This document shows positions 1-9,840 of a DNA stretch of 64,000 nt, one piece after another. The stretch is from Unio delphinus (lineage: Eukaryota; Mollusca; Bivalvia; Unionida; Unionidae): NCBI GenBank assembly GCA_029339505.1, contig JAQISU010000115.1:5971001-6035000 (forward strand), in the 5' to 3' direction. Below the pieces are notes generated by a model that saw only the letters and a program-made list of their open reading frames with translations, ran no database searches and was not told where the DNA came from. Each line of letters begins with the position of its first letter. Position 1 is the stretch's first letter. The translations under genes were made by a program, and so were the position numbers.

Positions 1-570
1 ATAAATTGAAGAAATGTTAACAATGATTCAAAACCTTGCTACAACAAAAGAAAAGGACTTTACGTCACTTGTATAAAAAAAAGAATAATTCCACCATATT
101 TAAAAAAAAAACATCTCTAGTGAATAAATTTACATTACAATAGCATGTAACAAATATATATTCTGTATACCCCTTTATACACACACATCTTTTATTGTAT
201 TTAGTTTCATTGATAATATGGGGCAATAAATGTTTTCGAAAAATAAAACATGGATGCGAAATTTGTAAAATGCTTAAAATTTAATACAACTAGAGAAACA
301 CGAATGATACTGACATATTTTGTTTTGAGACATTGATATTATTTTCGCTGTGTCAAATAATATTTGTACATTATTTGATATTTGTTATACGAAACAAAGA
401 CTCGTTTACATTCAAGACAGAGTCTATTGAAACATAGGTTTGAAACATTTACTTGGTTATATTGATTTTGTAACCGAATAGAAAAATGCAGTGACATAGC
501 TAATTTAGGACGATTACCGACAACTTCCATAATTATCCTTTCAAAGAAACACTAGATAAATAATTTCCTC
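1..570. other. AT-rich non-coding stretch (intron 1 side of the MPEG1 gene at 1695-2174)
   Basis: No coding feature was recognised. The 63-codon open frame on the minus strand at 339-530 has no family resemblance I can see. Because the MPEG1 gene with exon 1 at 1695-2174 reads leftwards, this DNA should be the interior of its first intron. Confidence 0.5.
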
Positions 571-580
571 ATTGCTAAAA

Positions 581-970
581 TGGATTTATCACGTGGTTAA
601 GGAATACATATGGATTTATCACGTGGTTAAGGAATACATATGGATTTATCACGTGGTTAAGGAATACATATGGATTTATCAAGTGGTAAAGGAATACATA
701 TGGATTTATCACGTGGTTAAGGACTACATATGGATTTATCACGTGGTTAAGGAATACATATGGATTTATCACGTGGTTAAGGACTACATATGGATTCATC
801 ACGTGGTTAAGGACTACATATGGATTTATCACGTGGTTAAGGACTACATATGGATTTATCACGTGGTTAAGGACTACATATGGATTTATCACGTGGTTAA
901 GGACTACATATGGATTTATCACGTGGTTAAGGAATACATATGGATTTATCGCGTGGTTAAGGAATACCTA
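581..970. repeat. 30-bp minisatellite, 13 units
   Basis: Thirteen head-to-tail 30-bp units (core tggatttatcacgtggttaa followed by ggactacata or ggaatacata) differ by only a few substitutions. As the period is a multiple of three, two frames stay open through the array: plus-strand repeats of ten residues (WIYHVVKEYI type) and minus-strand repeats (INPYVVLNHV type). This is most simply a non-coding minisatellite in the presumed MPEG1 intron. Each unit holds a CACGTG E-box core. Confidence 0.93.
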
Positions 971-1350
971 TGGAATTGGTACATGCAGCATATTCACAAA
1001 GGTTTAGTAACTGTAGAAAAGAAACAGGACAGCTCCATGTGGAATTGCAAGGGAAAAATGGCATTTATTTGATCAACACAAACCATATTAGTTGAAGAAT
1101 TCAAGCATTACGTCCATAGTGACGTCAAGAATTATCCTGATAGCAAAAGTAGAAACTTTGGAAGATTCTGCTGGTATAGCTGAGAAATATTCCTTGACTC
1201 ACAAAAGTTATATTTGTCAATATGTCTTCCTCTTTGCAATTTTGCTTGGTAAAAGAAAACTCCGCCTTAGAAATCAAACTTCTGATAAGACTGATAATAA
1301 ATCTTTATCTCTTCCAACATTCGCTTATATCAAGAAAAAGGGGCATTATC

Positions 1351-1552
<202 letters not shown>

Positions 1553-1603
1553 TAGTGAGCAACATTTTCGCATTTAAGTGAATATTATCAACTCTAGCAC
1601 ACA

Positions 1604-1605
<2 letters not shown>

Positions 1606-1684
<79 letters not shown>
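1606..1684. repeat. (CT)n microsatellite
   Basis: About 80 bp of uninterrupted CT (GA on the minus strand) begins roughly 10 bp beyond the MPEG1 exon 1 splice donor. On the minus strand it is a long polypurine run inside the intron. Confidence 0.95.
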
Positions 1685-1690
<6 letters not shown>

Positions 1691-1694
1691 CCAC

Positions 1695-2174
1695 CTGTAT
1701 TCTAACAGTACTTGTTTTATCCATATATTGGTGTGTTTTGATACTTTCATGCTCATAGGAGAAGTGACCACTAATCTTAGCTACTAGTAGATTGACCCCA
1801 AAGTCGATATTGATAGACCTGGACTGCGTTGACGTATAGCTTTTCCAATGATCGAATAACTCCGCAAAGATTTCCACTTCACTGCTTTTAACTGGAATAA
1901 TCATGACGCCGTCAGGTACGAGATATTTTCCGTCATCTGTAAGCTTGCACTGGGTGTAGTTAGTGTTTAACACGCGTCCCATCTCTTTGTTCATGAGGTT
2001 ATCCCATCCTCCCCCTGGAAGAGTCTCAAACCGGAGAATCGGTTTGTCTGTGGGTCGTATACAAAGCCTTGGGTCTCCGGGGTTTGCAACAGATTCATAA
2101 TATTTGTCTTGATTATCTTTGCACGTGCACGTGTGCAACGTTACAAAAGTGATAATGACAAAATATATCCACAT
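1695..2174 (-). CDS. MPEG1: MPEG1/perforin-2-like gene, exon 1 (gene continues beyond left edge)
   Basis: This 160-codon first exon encodes the N-terminus of a macrophage-expressed gene 1 (perforin-2) protein, a MACPF pore-former delivered to phagosomes to damage engulfed microbes. What is seen: an initiator Met with a hydrophobic signal-peptide-like start (about residues 1-18), then the family blocks GDPRLC, RFETLPGGGWDNL, NYTQCKL, PDGV and PVKSSEVEIFAELF. The frame ends at a consensus donor (CAG/GTGGGTGAG) at the same residue and phase 0 as the paralogue at 48183-48662, which is also exactly 160 codons. The continuing open frame is only the GA repeat and other simple repeats in the intron. 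The MACPF core and membrane anchor must be encoded left of position 1. No premature stop occurs in this exon. Identity to the second copy is moderate, so this is an old paralogue. Confidence 0.9.
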
Positions 2175-2340
2175 TCTAAAAAGAATAGAAAGCTAACGTT
2201 TCAAATAAAAATTGGCCAGTATGAGGAAGAAAAAGTATCACAGTCAACGGGTGATACTACGCTTTTTAAAACCGTTACCTAGATTAATAGTTTTTAATTA
2301 TCTTCCTGTCGGATCACGTGATATTAAGTCAAATATTTCA
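2175..2340 (-). promoter_or_regulatory. putative 5' flank of the left MPEG1 gene
   Basis: Reading leftwards there is a TTTTAAAA TATA-like element near 2262-2270 and a palindromic E-box (ATCACGTGAT) near 2312-2322. The AP-1/kappaB pair found upstream of the other MPEG1 gene is not seen here. Functional assignment is inference. Confidence 0.25.
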
Positions 2341-3400
2341 AGTAGTTATGGTGATATATGGGGATACTTGGAATAAATTATTACTTGAATACTGTAAGCA
2401 TACATGTAAATTTAACATTATGGGGCACAATAGAGAAGTATGGAAATTTTAAACTTAGTGTGACAGTTTGGGTTTATATAGGAATCTAACATTGCATACA
2501 CCACAACAACACTCTATACGAATTCAACAAGCCCATACGATGTGGAATTTATGAATTTTCAAACAGTGTGAGCCATAAACCTAATAACATAAAGTACTCA
2601 TACTGGTTGATCAATACTTATTGTGACTGAACAGCAGTTAATCTGACTGACTACGATCAAACTTGACTGGCTAATACCTATTATAAATTATCAATATCTA
2701 CGGGGTCTGACCAATACCTATTGTGAGTGACGAATATTTATAGTAACCCACCGTACTAGTTATCAAGGAACAATAACGATTCAGACTTGTAGACTATGTA
2801 GACTTTTCGAAATTGAGCCTTAATATTACATTCTCGTTGTTCCTGGAGTGTCCCAAGTCTAAGATGGCAGCCGTAACGTTCATTGCCAATATTGCCAGTG
2901 CCATGTTTGTAGCCAGAGCTTCAAACTATACTGATCACCCTGTTATTTAAAATGAAAAAAATCCTAGATATCAATTGAATAGGCTACTAAACTGTTAATA
3001 ATCGACTCTCGATACAGAAGATACTGAAGATATAAAAGACATACAATATATAATATTCGATTTTTTTAAAATAAAAAACATTGTTTTGGCACTGGTATTT
3101 TATATCTTAGTATTGTGTATTTCAATGAATTAATATATGTGAGTTCCTGAATCAATCGACTAATATAAATAACAACATTTTTGACATATTTGGTTTGAGT
3201 AATAGGCATTTTCTTCATCGTTTTAAACACTATTTGTGACATCATTTGAATTTAAGAAAGAGGACACATTTAAGTGTATAGCATCTGAATATCAAAAGGT
3301 AATCCAGGAGTTGGCTAATCTGTTCAGTAATCCAGGAGTTGGCTAATCCGCTCTTGTTTTCCTCAGTCAACATGAGCTGATTAATTAATACTAAGTCCTG
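2341..3400. other. non-coding stretch, no recognised feature
   Basis: AT-rich sequence without a convincing gene. Short partial duplications are visible, such as the 'aatccaggagttggctaat' phrase twice near 3300-3345. Confidence 0.5.
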
Positions 3401-3404
3401 TATG

Positions 3405-4750
3405 CTTTTCCAGGTATTTGGCTATACCACATTTTCATCTATAAAAACCCTAACATAATTATTAAACTGCATATGTTTCCGTGGTTTAACTATCGATTAA
3501 AAATAACGGGAAGCTATCTAGCTAAAGTGTTGTTAGTTTATTTAAGGCGGTCACCGTATCATGATAGTTTCAGGTAGATAGGCGACTGCAGATTAAAAAC
3601 TTATGCCACTTAGCGGATATTGCCGTACACAAGCTATTACAACCTCTCAAAAAAGCTCATACGTTATTTTGAATCTAGTCACTCTCGACAGACTCATACC
3701 GTTAGAAAATATAATGTCCAAATGAACACACCACACAGTAAACATGCGGTTAACGGATCGACGTATGTTTGTTTTCATTAGTAATTCGTGCTAAGATAAA
3801 AACCTTTTCAAGTAGATGGCGAAGAAACCTTGTCACTAGCGTGTATAAATTACATTATAAATTTTGTTAAACGGTTTTTGAACAAATTCTTATTTGAAAT
3901 AGTTTAGCTGCATGCTAATTACATAATTACATAATTTTGTCAAGTGCAGCACAAACAACGGCAGCTCTGTCAAAGCTAAGACCTATCTGAAGAGACAAGA
4001 ATATATGTCTGAAAACTGAAATCAGCCCATTGAGAGCACTAGTCATCTCTGTCTTTTGTATTCATGCGAGGCCTGGACCCTGACAGCAGAATTACAATGA
4101 AGAATCCAGGCACTTGAAATGAGATGCTACTGAACCATCACTGGCATTTTTTACATGGACCACATCACAAATTAAGAAATGCAAACACCATCAGGCACAA
4201 AGTAGGTCATTATGAAGACCTCCTCAACACTGTCAAAAAGAGAAAGCTGAAATGGTATGGCCATGTCAATAGAGCCAACAGTCTATCCACAACAGTACTG
4301 CAGGGTAGTGTCCAAGGTAGTAGAAGAAGAGGTAAACAGAGAAAAAAGTGGACAGAAAACATCACAGAATGGACCAGGAAAAGTTTTGCTGAGACACAGG
4401 CATTGGCATATTGATCGAGACAAGTGGAAGGAACTGGTCAGATGTTCAGCAGCACAGTGCCTTAGCGACAACACTAGGTCAAGAGAGTGATGATGATGAT
4501 GAATGACATACAATGTTTTCCTGATAAACAGGCTTTATTGCTTATTAATGCTATTCTCTAGCATAATTTATATGTTTCCATGGATTAACGACGATCTTAA
4601 ACTGAAAGCTATCTAGCGTTTCTACGAAACGGTGGGTTTATTTACTATGACCATCGTATTTTTAAAGTTGAAGGAAGATCTAATCAGCAAATTAAAATAA
4701 TTCTTATTTTGCCATATACCTGACATTGCCATTCATAGCATTTGTAAAGA
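3405..4750. repeat. duplicated non-coding block, copy 1 (interrupted by an RTE fragment)
   Basis: The parts 3405-3925 and about 4513-4750 match, with clear divergence, the continuous block at 9085-9840 in the same orientation. Shared phrases include the gattaaaaata...gaagctatctagct section, the gcagattaaaa section and the tgacattgccatt section. The two halves of each block also resemble one another, suggesting an older tandem unit of about 250-500 bp. In this copy the halves are separated by a LINE fragment (next entry) that copy 2 lacks. Confidence 0.7.
3985..4510 (+). mobile_element. RTE-type LINE 3' fragment (reverse-transcriptase C-terminus)
   Basis: Broken frames encode the end of an RTE-clade ORF. 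A CEAWTL-TAELQ-like section at about 4065-4110 is followed by KRKLKWYGHV, RRRGKQRKKW and NITEWTRKSF at about 4230-4395. The piece ends in a short GATGAT run, the usual RTE-type 3' tail. Frames shift at least twice, so it is dead and strongly 5'-truncated. A closely related fragment lies at 49185-49645. The duplicated host block at 9085-9840 provides an empty-site comparison for this insertion. Confidence 0.8.
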
Positions 4751-4780
4751 TATACTCGGGTTTCGTTTTTATACGTACAA

Positions 4781-4781
<1 letters not shown>

Positions 4782-4826
<45 letters not shown>
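4782..4826. repeat. (TA)n microsatellite
   Basis: About 45 bp of TA dinucleotide repeat. Confidence 0.9.
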
Positions 4827-4828
<2 letters not shown>

Positions 4829-4829
4829 G

Positions 4830-5390
4830 AATAGTGTTGCTGGTCGAGTAGCAGGTGATCGAGCATTGCTGACCGAGATTGCTGGGCGCTGATTGCTTGA
4901 TTAACTAACCTGGAATACTGACGGCTTGATTGACCAGTGAGACTGGTAGCCGAGTGTGCTGATGACGGAGTGTATAACCCCATACAGGTAATCCTTTAGC
5001 CGTGGACTACTTTTGGGGTTCGTAAAAATCCAGTCTGTTTATGGGACTATAGAGATAATTTGTATATCTGTTCCAATTTCTTTACATAGTTATATTTTTT
5101 GAAAGTTTTAATGGAGCACTGCAATTGTTTCATTATTCTTATATGATCTTATTGTGTGTTTAAGATGCTCTTGACAAGACAGTGAGGTTAAGTAGACATA
5201 TAATAACTTTATTCTTTGTACTCATTTCATGTTTTTGTTGCCTTCTGACAAGGAAAATACGGTGTGTTGAAATATAGTAAGTACGTAATTTTGCATAATA
5301 CTGCACTTTACGTTGGCCATATCAGATTTTTGAAATGTCATCAATGAAATAACTTGTGGAAGTGGGGAAGCCGTTTGGCTATAAGTTTTG
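4830..5390. other. non-coding stretch, no recognised feature
   Basis: A small set of diverged phrases (gctgg/gctga/attgctg) runs over 4835-4960, but no gene or element is recognised. Confidence 0.45.
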
Positions 5391-5399
5391 TTTGTTAAA

Positions 5400-6580
5400 A
5401 GCAGGCTAGGGAAAGGAATCATAGGAAGTAGAAAGGGAAGCCAAGAGGGAGCTGATAGAACAAAAAAAGCAGGCCGAGAGGGAGAAGATAAAATTAGAAA
5501 CGAATGCCGAAAGGGAGAAATTAGAGATAGAAAGGGAAGCCGAAGAAAGAAGAATGACATTCAAAAAGAAGGTAGAATTAGGAAAGCATAGTAAAATGGA
5601 AAGAATAGAATGGGAAAGGGAAGTAAAAAGGGAGAAGATATAATTAGAGAAGGGCAAGGTAGAACTGCTAATAGAAGTAGAGAATATGAAGTTAGAAAGG
5701 GAATAAGAAGTGAGGTTAGAAAGGGAATAACAAGTGAAGTTAGAAAGGGAATAACAAGTGAGGTTAGAAAGGGAATAAGAAGTGAGGTTAGAAAGGGAAT
5801 AACAAGTGAGGTTAGAAAGGGAATAAGAAGTGAGGTTAGAAAGGGAATAACAAGTGAAGTTAGAAAGGGAATAAGAAGTGAGGTTTGAAAGAGAATAAGA
5901 AGTGAGGTTAGAAAGGGAATAAGAAGTGAGGTTAGAAAGGGAATAACAAGTGAGGTTAGAAAGGGAATAACAAGTGAGGTTAGAAAGGGAATAACAAGTG
6001 AGGTTAGAAAGGGAATAAGAAGTGAGGTTAGAAAGGGAATAAGAAGTGAGGTTAGAAAGGGAATAACAAGTGAGGTTAGAAAGGGAATAAGAAGTGAGGT
6101 TAGAAAGGGAATAAGAAGTGAGGTTAGAAAGGGAATAACAAGTGAGGTTAGAAAGGGGAATAACAAGTGAGGTTAGAAAGGGAATAACAAGTGAGGTTAG
6201 AAAGGGAATAACAAGTGAGGTTAGAAAGGGAATAACAAGTGAGGTTAGAAAGGGAATAAGAAGTGAGGTTAGAAGCATTGGAAATAGAAGATATAAATAG
6301 GGAGAGGGAGCATCAAAGAAATTCTGAGCTATTGAAAACTAAAAAGGAGGAGGAACACGATTTTAAACTGAGAGGTCCGAAAGATAACATGGATAGTTAT
6401 CGAAACAGATTTTAAAGGTAAGCCACTGTACAGAAATGGAAACAAAATGGTCGCATCATTTTAGCGCGCTATTGAAGGGTAAAGCATCAAAGGTGTATTC
6501 GCGCTTATCCGCGGCTGATTTGCTGAATAACCTTGCGTTGAAAGACGCATTTCTGAAGAAACACGAGCTAACCGACATGG

Positions 6581-6582
<2 letters not shown>
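5400..6582 (+). pseudogene. Gypsy (Gmr1-like) gag relic with SCAN-related capsid segment
   Basis: The plus strand first encodes a highly charged coiled-coil stretch rich in ERE/EKL (5400-5690). A 24-bp tandem expansion of the same coiled coil follows (5692-6270). Then, in two frames split near 6415, comes a capsid segment: a YATVQKWKQ piece (about 6410-6450) and an HHFSALLKGKASKVYSRLSA piece ending in FLKKHELTD (about 6454-6580). This is the pattern of Gag from Gypsy elements of the Gmr1-like group, from which the vertebrate SCAN domain is thought to derive. In the original frame each 24-bp unit carries a TAA stop, so expansion followed or accompanied inactivation. The gag is cut by a (CA)n tract at 6583. 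No linked LTR was found. Confidence 0.7.
5692..6270. repeat. 24-bp minisatellite, about 24 units, inside gag relic
   Basis: Units gttagaaagggaataacaag + tgag alternate between aacaagtgag and aagaagtgag variants. One unit has a one-base insertion near 6155. The frame shared with the flanking gag coding sequence reads L-E-R-E-stop-x-V-R per unit. Long open frames on either strand here are artefacts of the 24-bp period. Confidence 0.93.

Positions 6583-6632
<50 letters not shown>
6583..6632. repeat. (CA)n microsatellite
   Basis: A 50-bp CA repeat directly truncates the gag relic. Confidence 0.95.
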
Positions 6633-6634
<2 letters not shown>

Positions 6635-6639
6635 TACAA

Positions 6640-7200
6640 AAGACTGCTTAATCTTCCTTGTAATATCTTATTTTTCTATTAATACAATGTGGGAAGATAA
6701 CTTTTCGTTGGGTGTAGATCATAGTTCAATGGAAGGAAGTATGTCGATCTATGTCTATTTAACAAGATTTCAAAAGGAAAGAAAATGAAATATTGAAGCT
6801 ATAGCTTCTCTAATAATATTGAAAAAAACTAAGTTAAGCAAATGAGCTCACTTTACTATATAAACATCTAAACACTGACACTGTTGCACAAACAAACAAA
6901 TGCTTTGCTAATTGTTCATCTTTGCACATTATTTATCTATTTAGTACAGATGTGTTTCCAGTAGGGTGTCATGCGTAATGAATTGGCTTTACATTATGAT
7001 CTTTATTCGTTGAAGTTGTGTGTGTGTGGGTTTTTTTTAGTGGGTGGGTGGGACGGGCTTCTATCTTATTCAGAGATAACAGAGAACATTCAAAGTCACA
7101 GTTTAACACTATTATTAAAGCGAACCGAGTCTGACAGTGATATTAGCATACAAAGCCTTGTTTGTTTAGACTTATTGAGAACTTAGTCTACACTGATACA
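6640..7200. other. non-coding stretch, no recognised feature
   Basis: AT-rich. A G/T-rich section at 7018-7055 is the only obvious compositional feature. The 71-codon plus-strand frame at 6971-7186 resembles nothing I recognise. Confidence 0.45.
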
Positions 7201-7204
7201 AGTG

Positions 7205-7525
7205 TTTTTTTTGTTTGATTATGATTTTTGACGTAGGTTTAACAATATTTCAGTCATATCGCTAAGATGTCTGCAGTGTGTCAGTTTATAGTGATGTCTA
7301 GCACTAGAGCATCATGCCGCAGACATGTACCATGATGTCCCACCCAGTCACATTATCCTGACACCAGGCCAACAGTCCTAACACTAACCTCTTAATGCTG
7401 AGCGTCAAGCGAGGCAGCTGTTAGTACCATTTTGTAAGTCTTTGGTATGACTCAGCCGGGGATCGAATCCACGACCTCCCGCTTCCGCGGCATACGCTCT
7501 AACCACTGGGCCACCGGATCGGTTA
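7205..7525 (-). mobile_element. tRNA-derived SINE, near full length
   Basis: Read on the minus strand, the head (about 7525-7450) has a tRNA-like A box (TGGCCCAGTGG) and B box (GATTCGATCCC), as in internal pol III promoters. A unique body follows with the phrase gtgactgggtgggacatcat, and an A-rich tail at the low-coordinate end (poly-T on the plus strand near 7206-7213). The body matches a truncated second copy at 34050-34202. The head cannot fold as a functional tRNA over its full length, so I treat it as a SINE and not a tRNA gene. Similar heads plus conserved central domains are known in mollusc SINEs. Confidence 0.8.
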
Positions 7526-7529
7526 GATG

Positions 7530-8000
7530 AAAGTGTAATTTAGGTGAAGATCATGTTTATTTTGTACATTTCTTGTTAATTTGATCTGTGCTGTACTTAG
7601 TGATCATCCACTTAATCGTCTGCTTCGGTTAAAGAGATACATTCAAGTTTGTATACTAGCAAATGCTTTGTATAAACGTTTGCACTTCAAACATTCATGA
7701 TATCCTTTATCTAATCATCGATAAATAATTCAATATCTTTTTATAAGTACCTTTTGAAGGTAACGAATAAAATTGTTTTCTTCTCGAACTTCAATTCAGA
7801 TTTAGAATACCTAATACTTGTGAGTTTGGCTGTGACAAGACTGTTATTTCTAATGTAAAGCTCGAGGCAAACGTAATACTGCTGATATTACTACAACTAC
7901 AAATACTACTAACCGAATTTTACCGAAATATTGATGTTATCTGCAATCATATAATAATTGCAATAGACAGTCATGACAAATAAGTAACTGCTAATTAGTA
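7530..8000. other. non-coding stretch, no recognised feature
   Basis: AT-rich sequence without a coding or element signature that I can identify. Confidence 0.45.
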
Positions 8001-8001
8001 A

Positions 8002-8054
<53 letters not shown>

Positions 8055-8075
8055 ATAATAATAATAATAATACTA
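8001..8075. repeat. (ACT)n/(AAT)n microsatellite
   Basis: A trinucleotide tract ACT passes into AAT. Confidence 0.92.
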
Positions 8076-8175
8076 ATATAAAAAATATTAATAAAGAAAA
8101 CAGCCAATAATTTAAAAAAATAAGATGATGACTGTGTCGTTCGACGCATCGATACTATTGTCAGTAATATCGTGA

Positions 8176-8585
8176 AACATCACTTACGCTGTTACGTGTA
8201 CAAACTGAATCTTCACTTACGCCATTACTTGAACAAACTGAAACTTCGTTTACACCATCAAGGGTACAGACTAAACTTCACTTATATCGTTATAGGTACA
8301 TAATTAAACTTGACTTATACCGTCAATGATACATAATTAAACTTCACTTACACCGTCAAGGGTACATAATTAACTTTACTCACACCGTTAAGGTTATTTA
8401 ATTAAACTTTACTCACACCGTTAAGGTTATATAATTAAACTTTGCTCACACGGTCAAGGGTACAGAATTAAACTTTACTCGCACTGTTAAGGGTACAGAA
8501 TTAAATTTTAATCACACCGTTAAGGGTACAGAATTAAAATTTACTCACGCCGTCAAGGGTACATAATTAAATTTTACTCACACGA
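8176..8585. repeat. 33-bp minisatellite, about 12 units
   Basis: Diverged 33-bp units run head to tail, of the type cttcacttacaccgtcaagg followed by gtacataattaaa. The first units are more diverged and slightly different in length. Confidence 0.88.
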
Positions 8586-8599
8586 AGAAAGGTGCAGAT

Positions 8600-9016
8600 T
8601 TACACTTCGCGATACGGTTGGAATTCGTAACTATATGAGCACAACAGTTTGAAATTTTGATATGACTCATGGGACCGTTACAAGCAGGGAGGGGGTGGTG
8701 TGGTATTTAATTGAAATTTTAAACATTTGAAGTAACAGAGGTCAAAATTTGAAAGTTGGCTCTACGATCTATAAAGGCTATAACAAGTAATTCTTTTAAG
8801 CATTACGCCATTCAGTATTACCTCATGGGCGTGGGGATTCTTCTCTTTGGTCATAACATGGAAACGTTTGAGATCACACTCTACAACCATATATAGGTTT
8901 GAAGGGATTGAGCTGAATAAGCCAGTCCTAAATCTGATATAGACCATAAGTTAATGAATCTGTGTCTGCGACATAACTTAGAAGCAGTTGAGATCCCCAC
9001 CCTTTGACCATATATT
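8600..9016. other. non-coding stretch, no recognised feature
   Basis: Nothing recognised. A 61-codon minus-strand frame at 8762-8947 has no family resemblance. Confidence 0.45.
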
Positions 9017-9086
9017 AGTATGTATGTATGTATGTATGTATGTATGTATGTATGTATGTATGTATGTATGTATGTATGTATGTATG
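9017..9086. repeat. (TATG)n microsatellite
   Basis: About 70 bp of TATG repeat, the same tetranucleotide that flanks the LINE copies at 50-64 kb. No LINE end is attached here. Confidence 0.93.
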
Positions 9087-9840
9087 CTTTTCCACATCTT
9101 CATGCTGTAAACTCTAACATGACATATTAATTACATATATTGCCGTGAATTAAATATTGATTAAAAATAATAGGAAGTTATGTAGCTGTAGTGTGGTTGG
9201 TTTATTCGGTGTAGCAACCATATTCGGAAAGTTTTGGGCTGATAAACGCCAGCAGATTAAAAGTTTCCTTATTCTGCCATTTAGATGACATTACCGTACA
9301 TATGCCATGCGCAGACACTCAAAGCGCTTCTTATGACATTTTGAATGAAATCAATCTAAATGACCCCATGCAGTTATAAATAAAAAATACAAAACGATCA
9401 CACCACAGCTTGAACATGCGATAAACCTATCACGGTACTTTTATTTTAGAAATATATGCTAAGATGAAACCATTTCGAGCAGTTGGTGTTATTTTTCGAG
9501 AATTAACTTATTCATTGGCCCTTTCCTATCAGATTACAAATGTTTGAAAACGTTTTCGAGCATAAACGAACTCGAAATGGTTTAGCTGCGTGCTCATTAA
9601 TACAATAGTTTCCTGACAAACTTTCTTAACCTCTTCTTCATGGTTAAAACTCTGACATAATAATAATATATTTCCATGGATTAAAAATGAACTAAAAATA
9701 AATGAAACGTATCTAGCTATATAATATGGTGGCTTTATTTAGTTCGACGATCATTTTTTTAACGTTTAAGGCAAATCAAAACCAGCAGGTTAAAAACTTT
9801 CTTATTTTTAAAATTTATCTGACATTGCCATTGTCAAGTG
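9085..9840. repeat. duplicated non-coding block, copy 2 (uninterrupted)
   Basis: Diverged counterpart of 3405-3925 plus 4513-4750. The junction ...tttagctgcgtgctcattaa / tacaatagtttcctga... at about 9590-9615 is the empty form of the site occupied by the RTE fragment in copy 1. Confidence 0.7.

Noticed and set aside
581..970. Regular 30-bp repeats resembling a CRISPR array or a coding repeat protein
   Set aside because: There are no spacers between units, the host is clearly eukaryotic, and the open frames arise simply because 30 is divisible by three.
5222..6278. Long minus-strand open frames (FLTSLVIP and YSLSNLT repeats)
   Set aside because: They are the antisense of the 24-bp array in the gag relic.
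7450..7525. tRNA gene on the minus strand
   Set aside because: A and B boxes are present, but a downstream SINE body with an A-rich tail and a second copy elsewhere show a tRNA-derived SINE.
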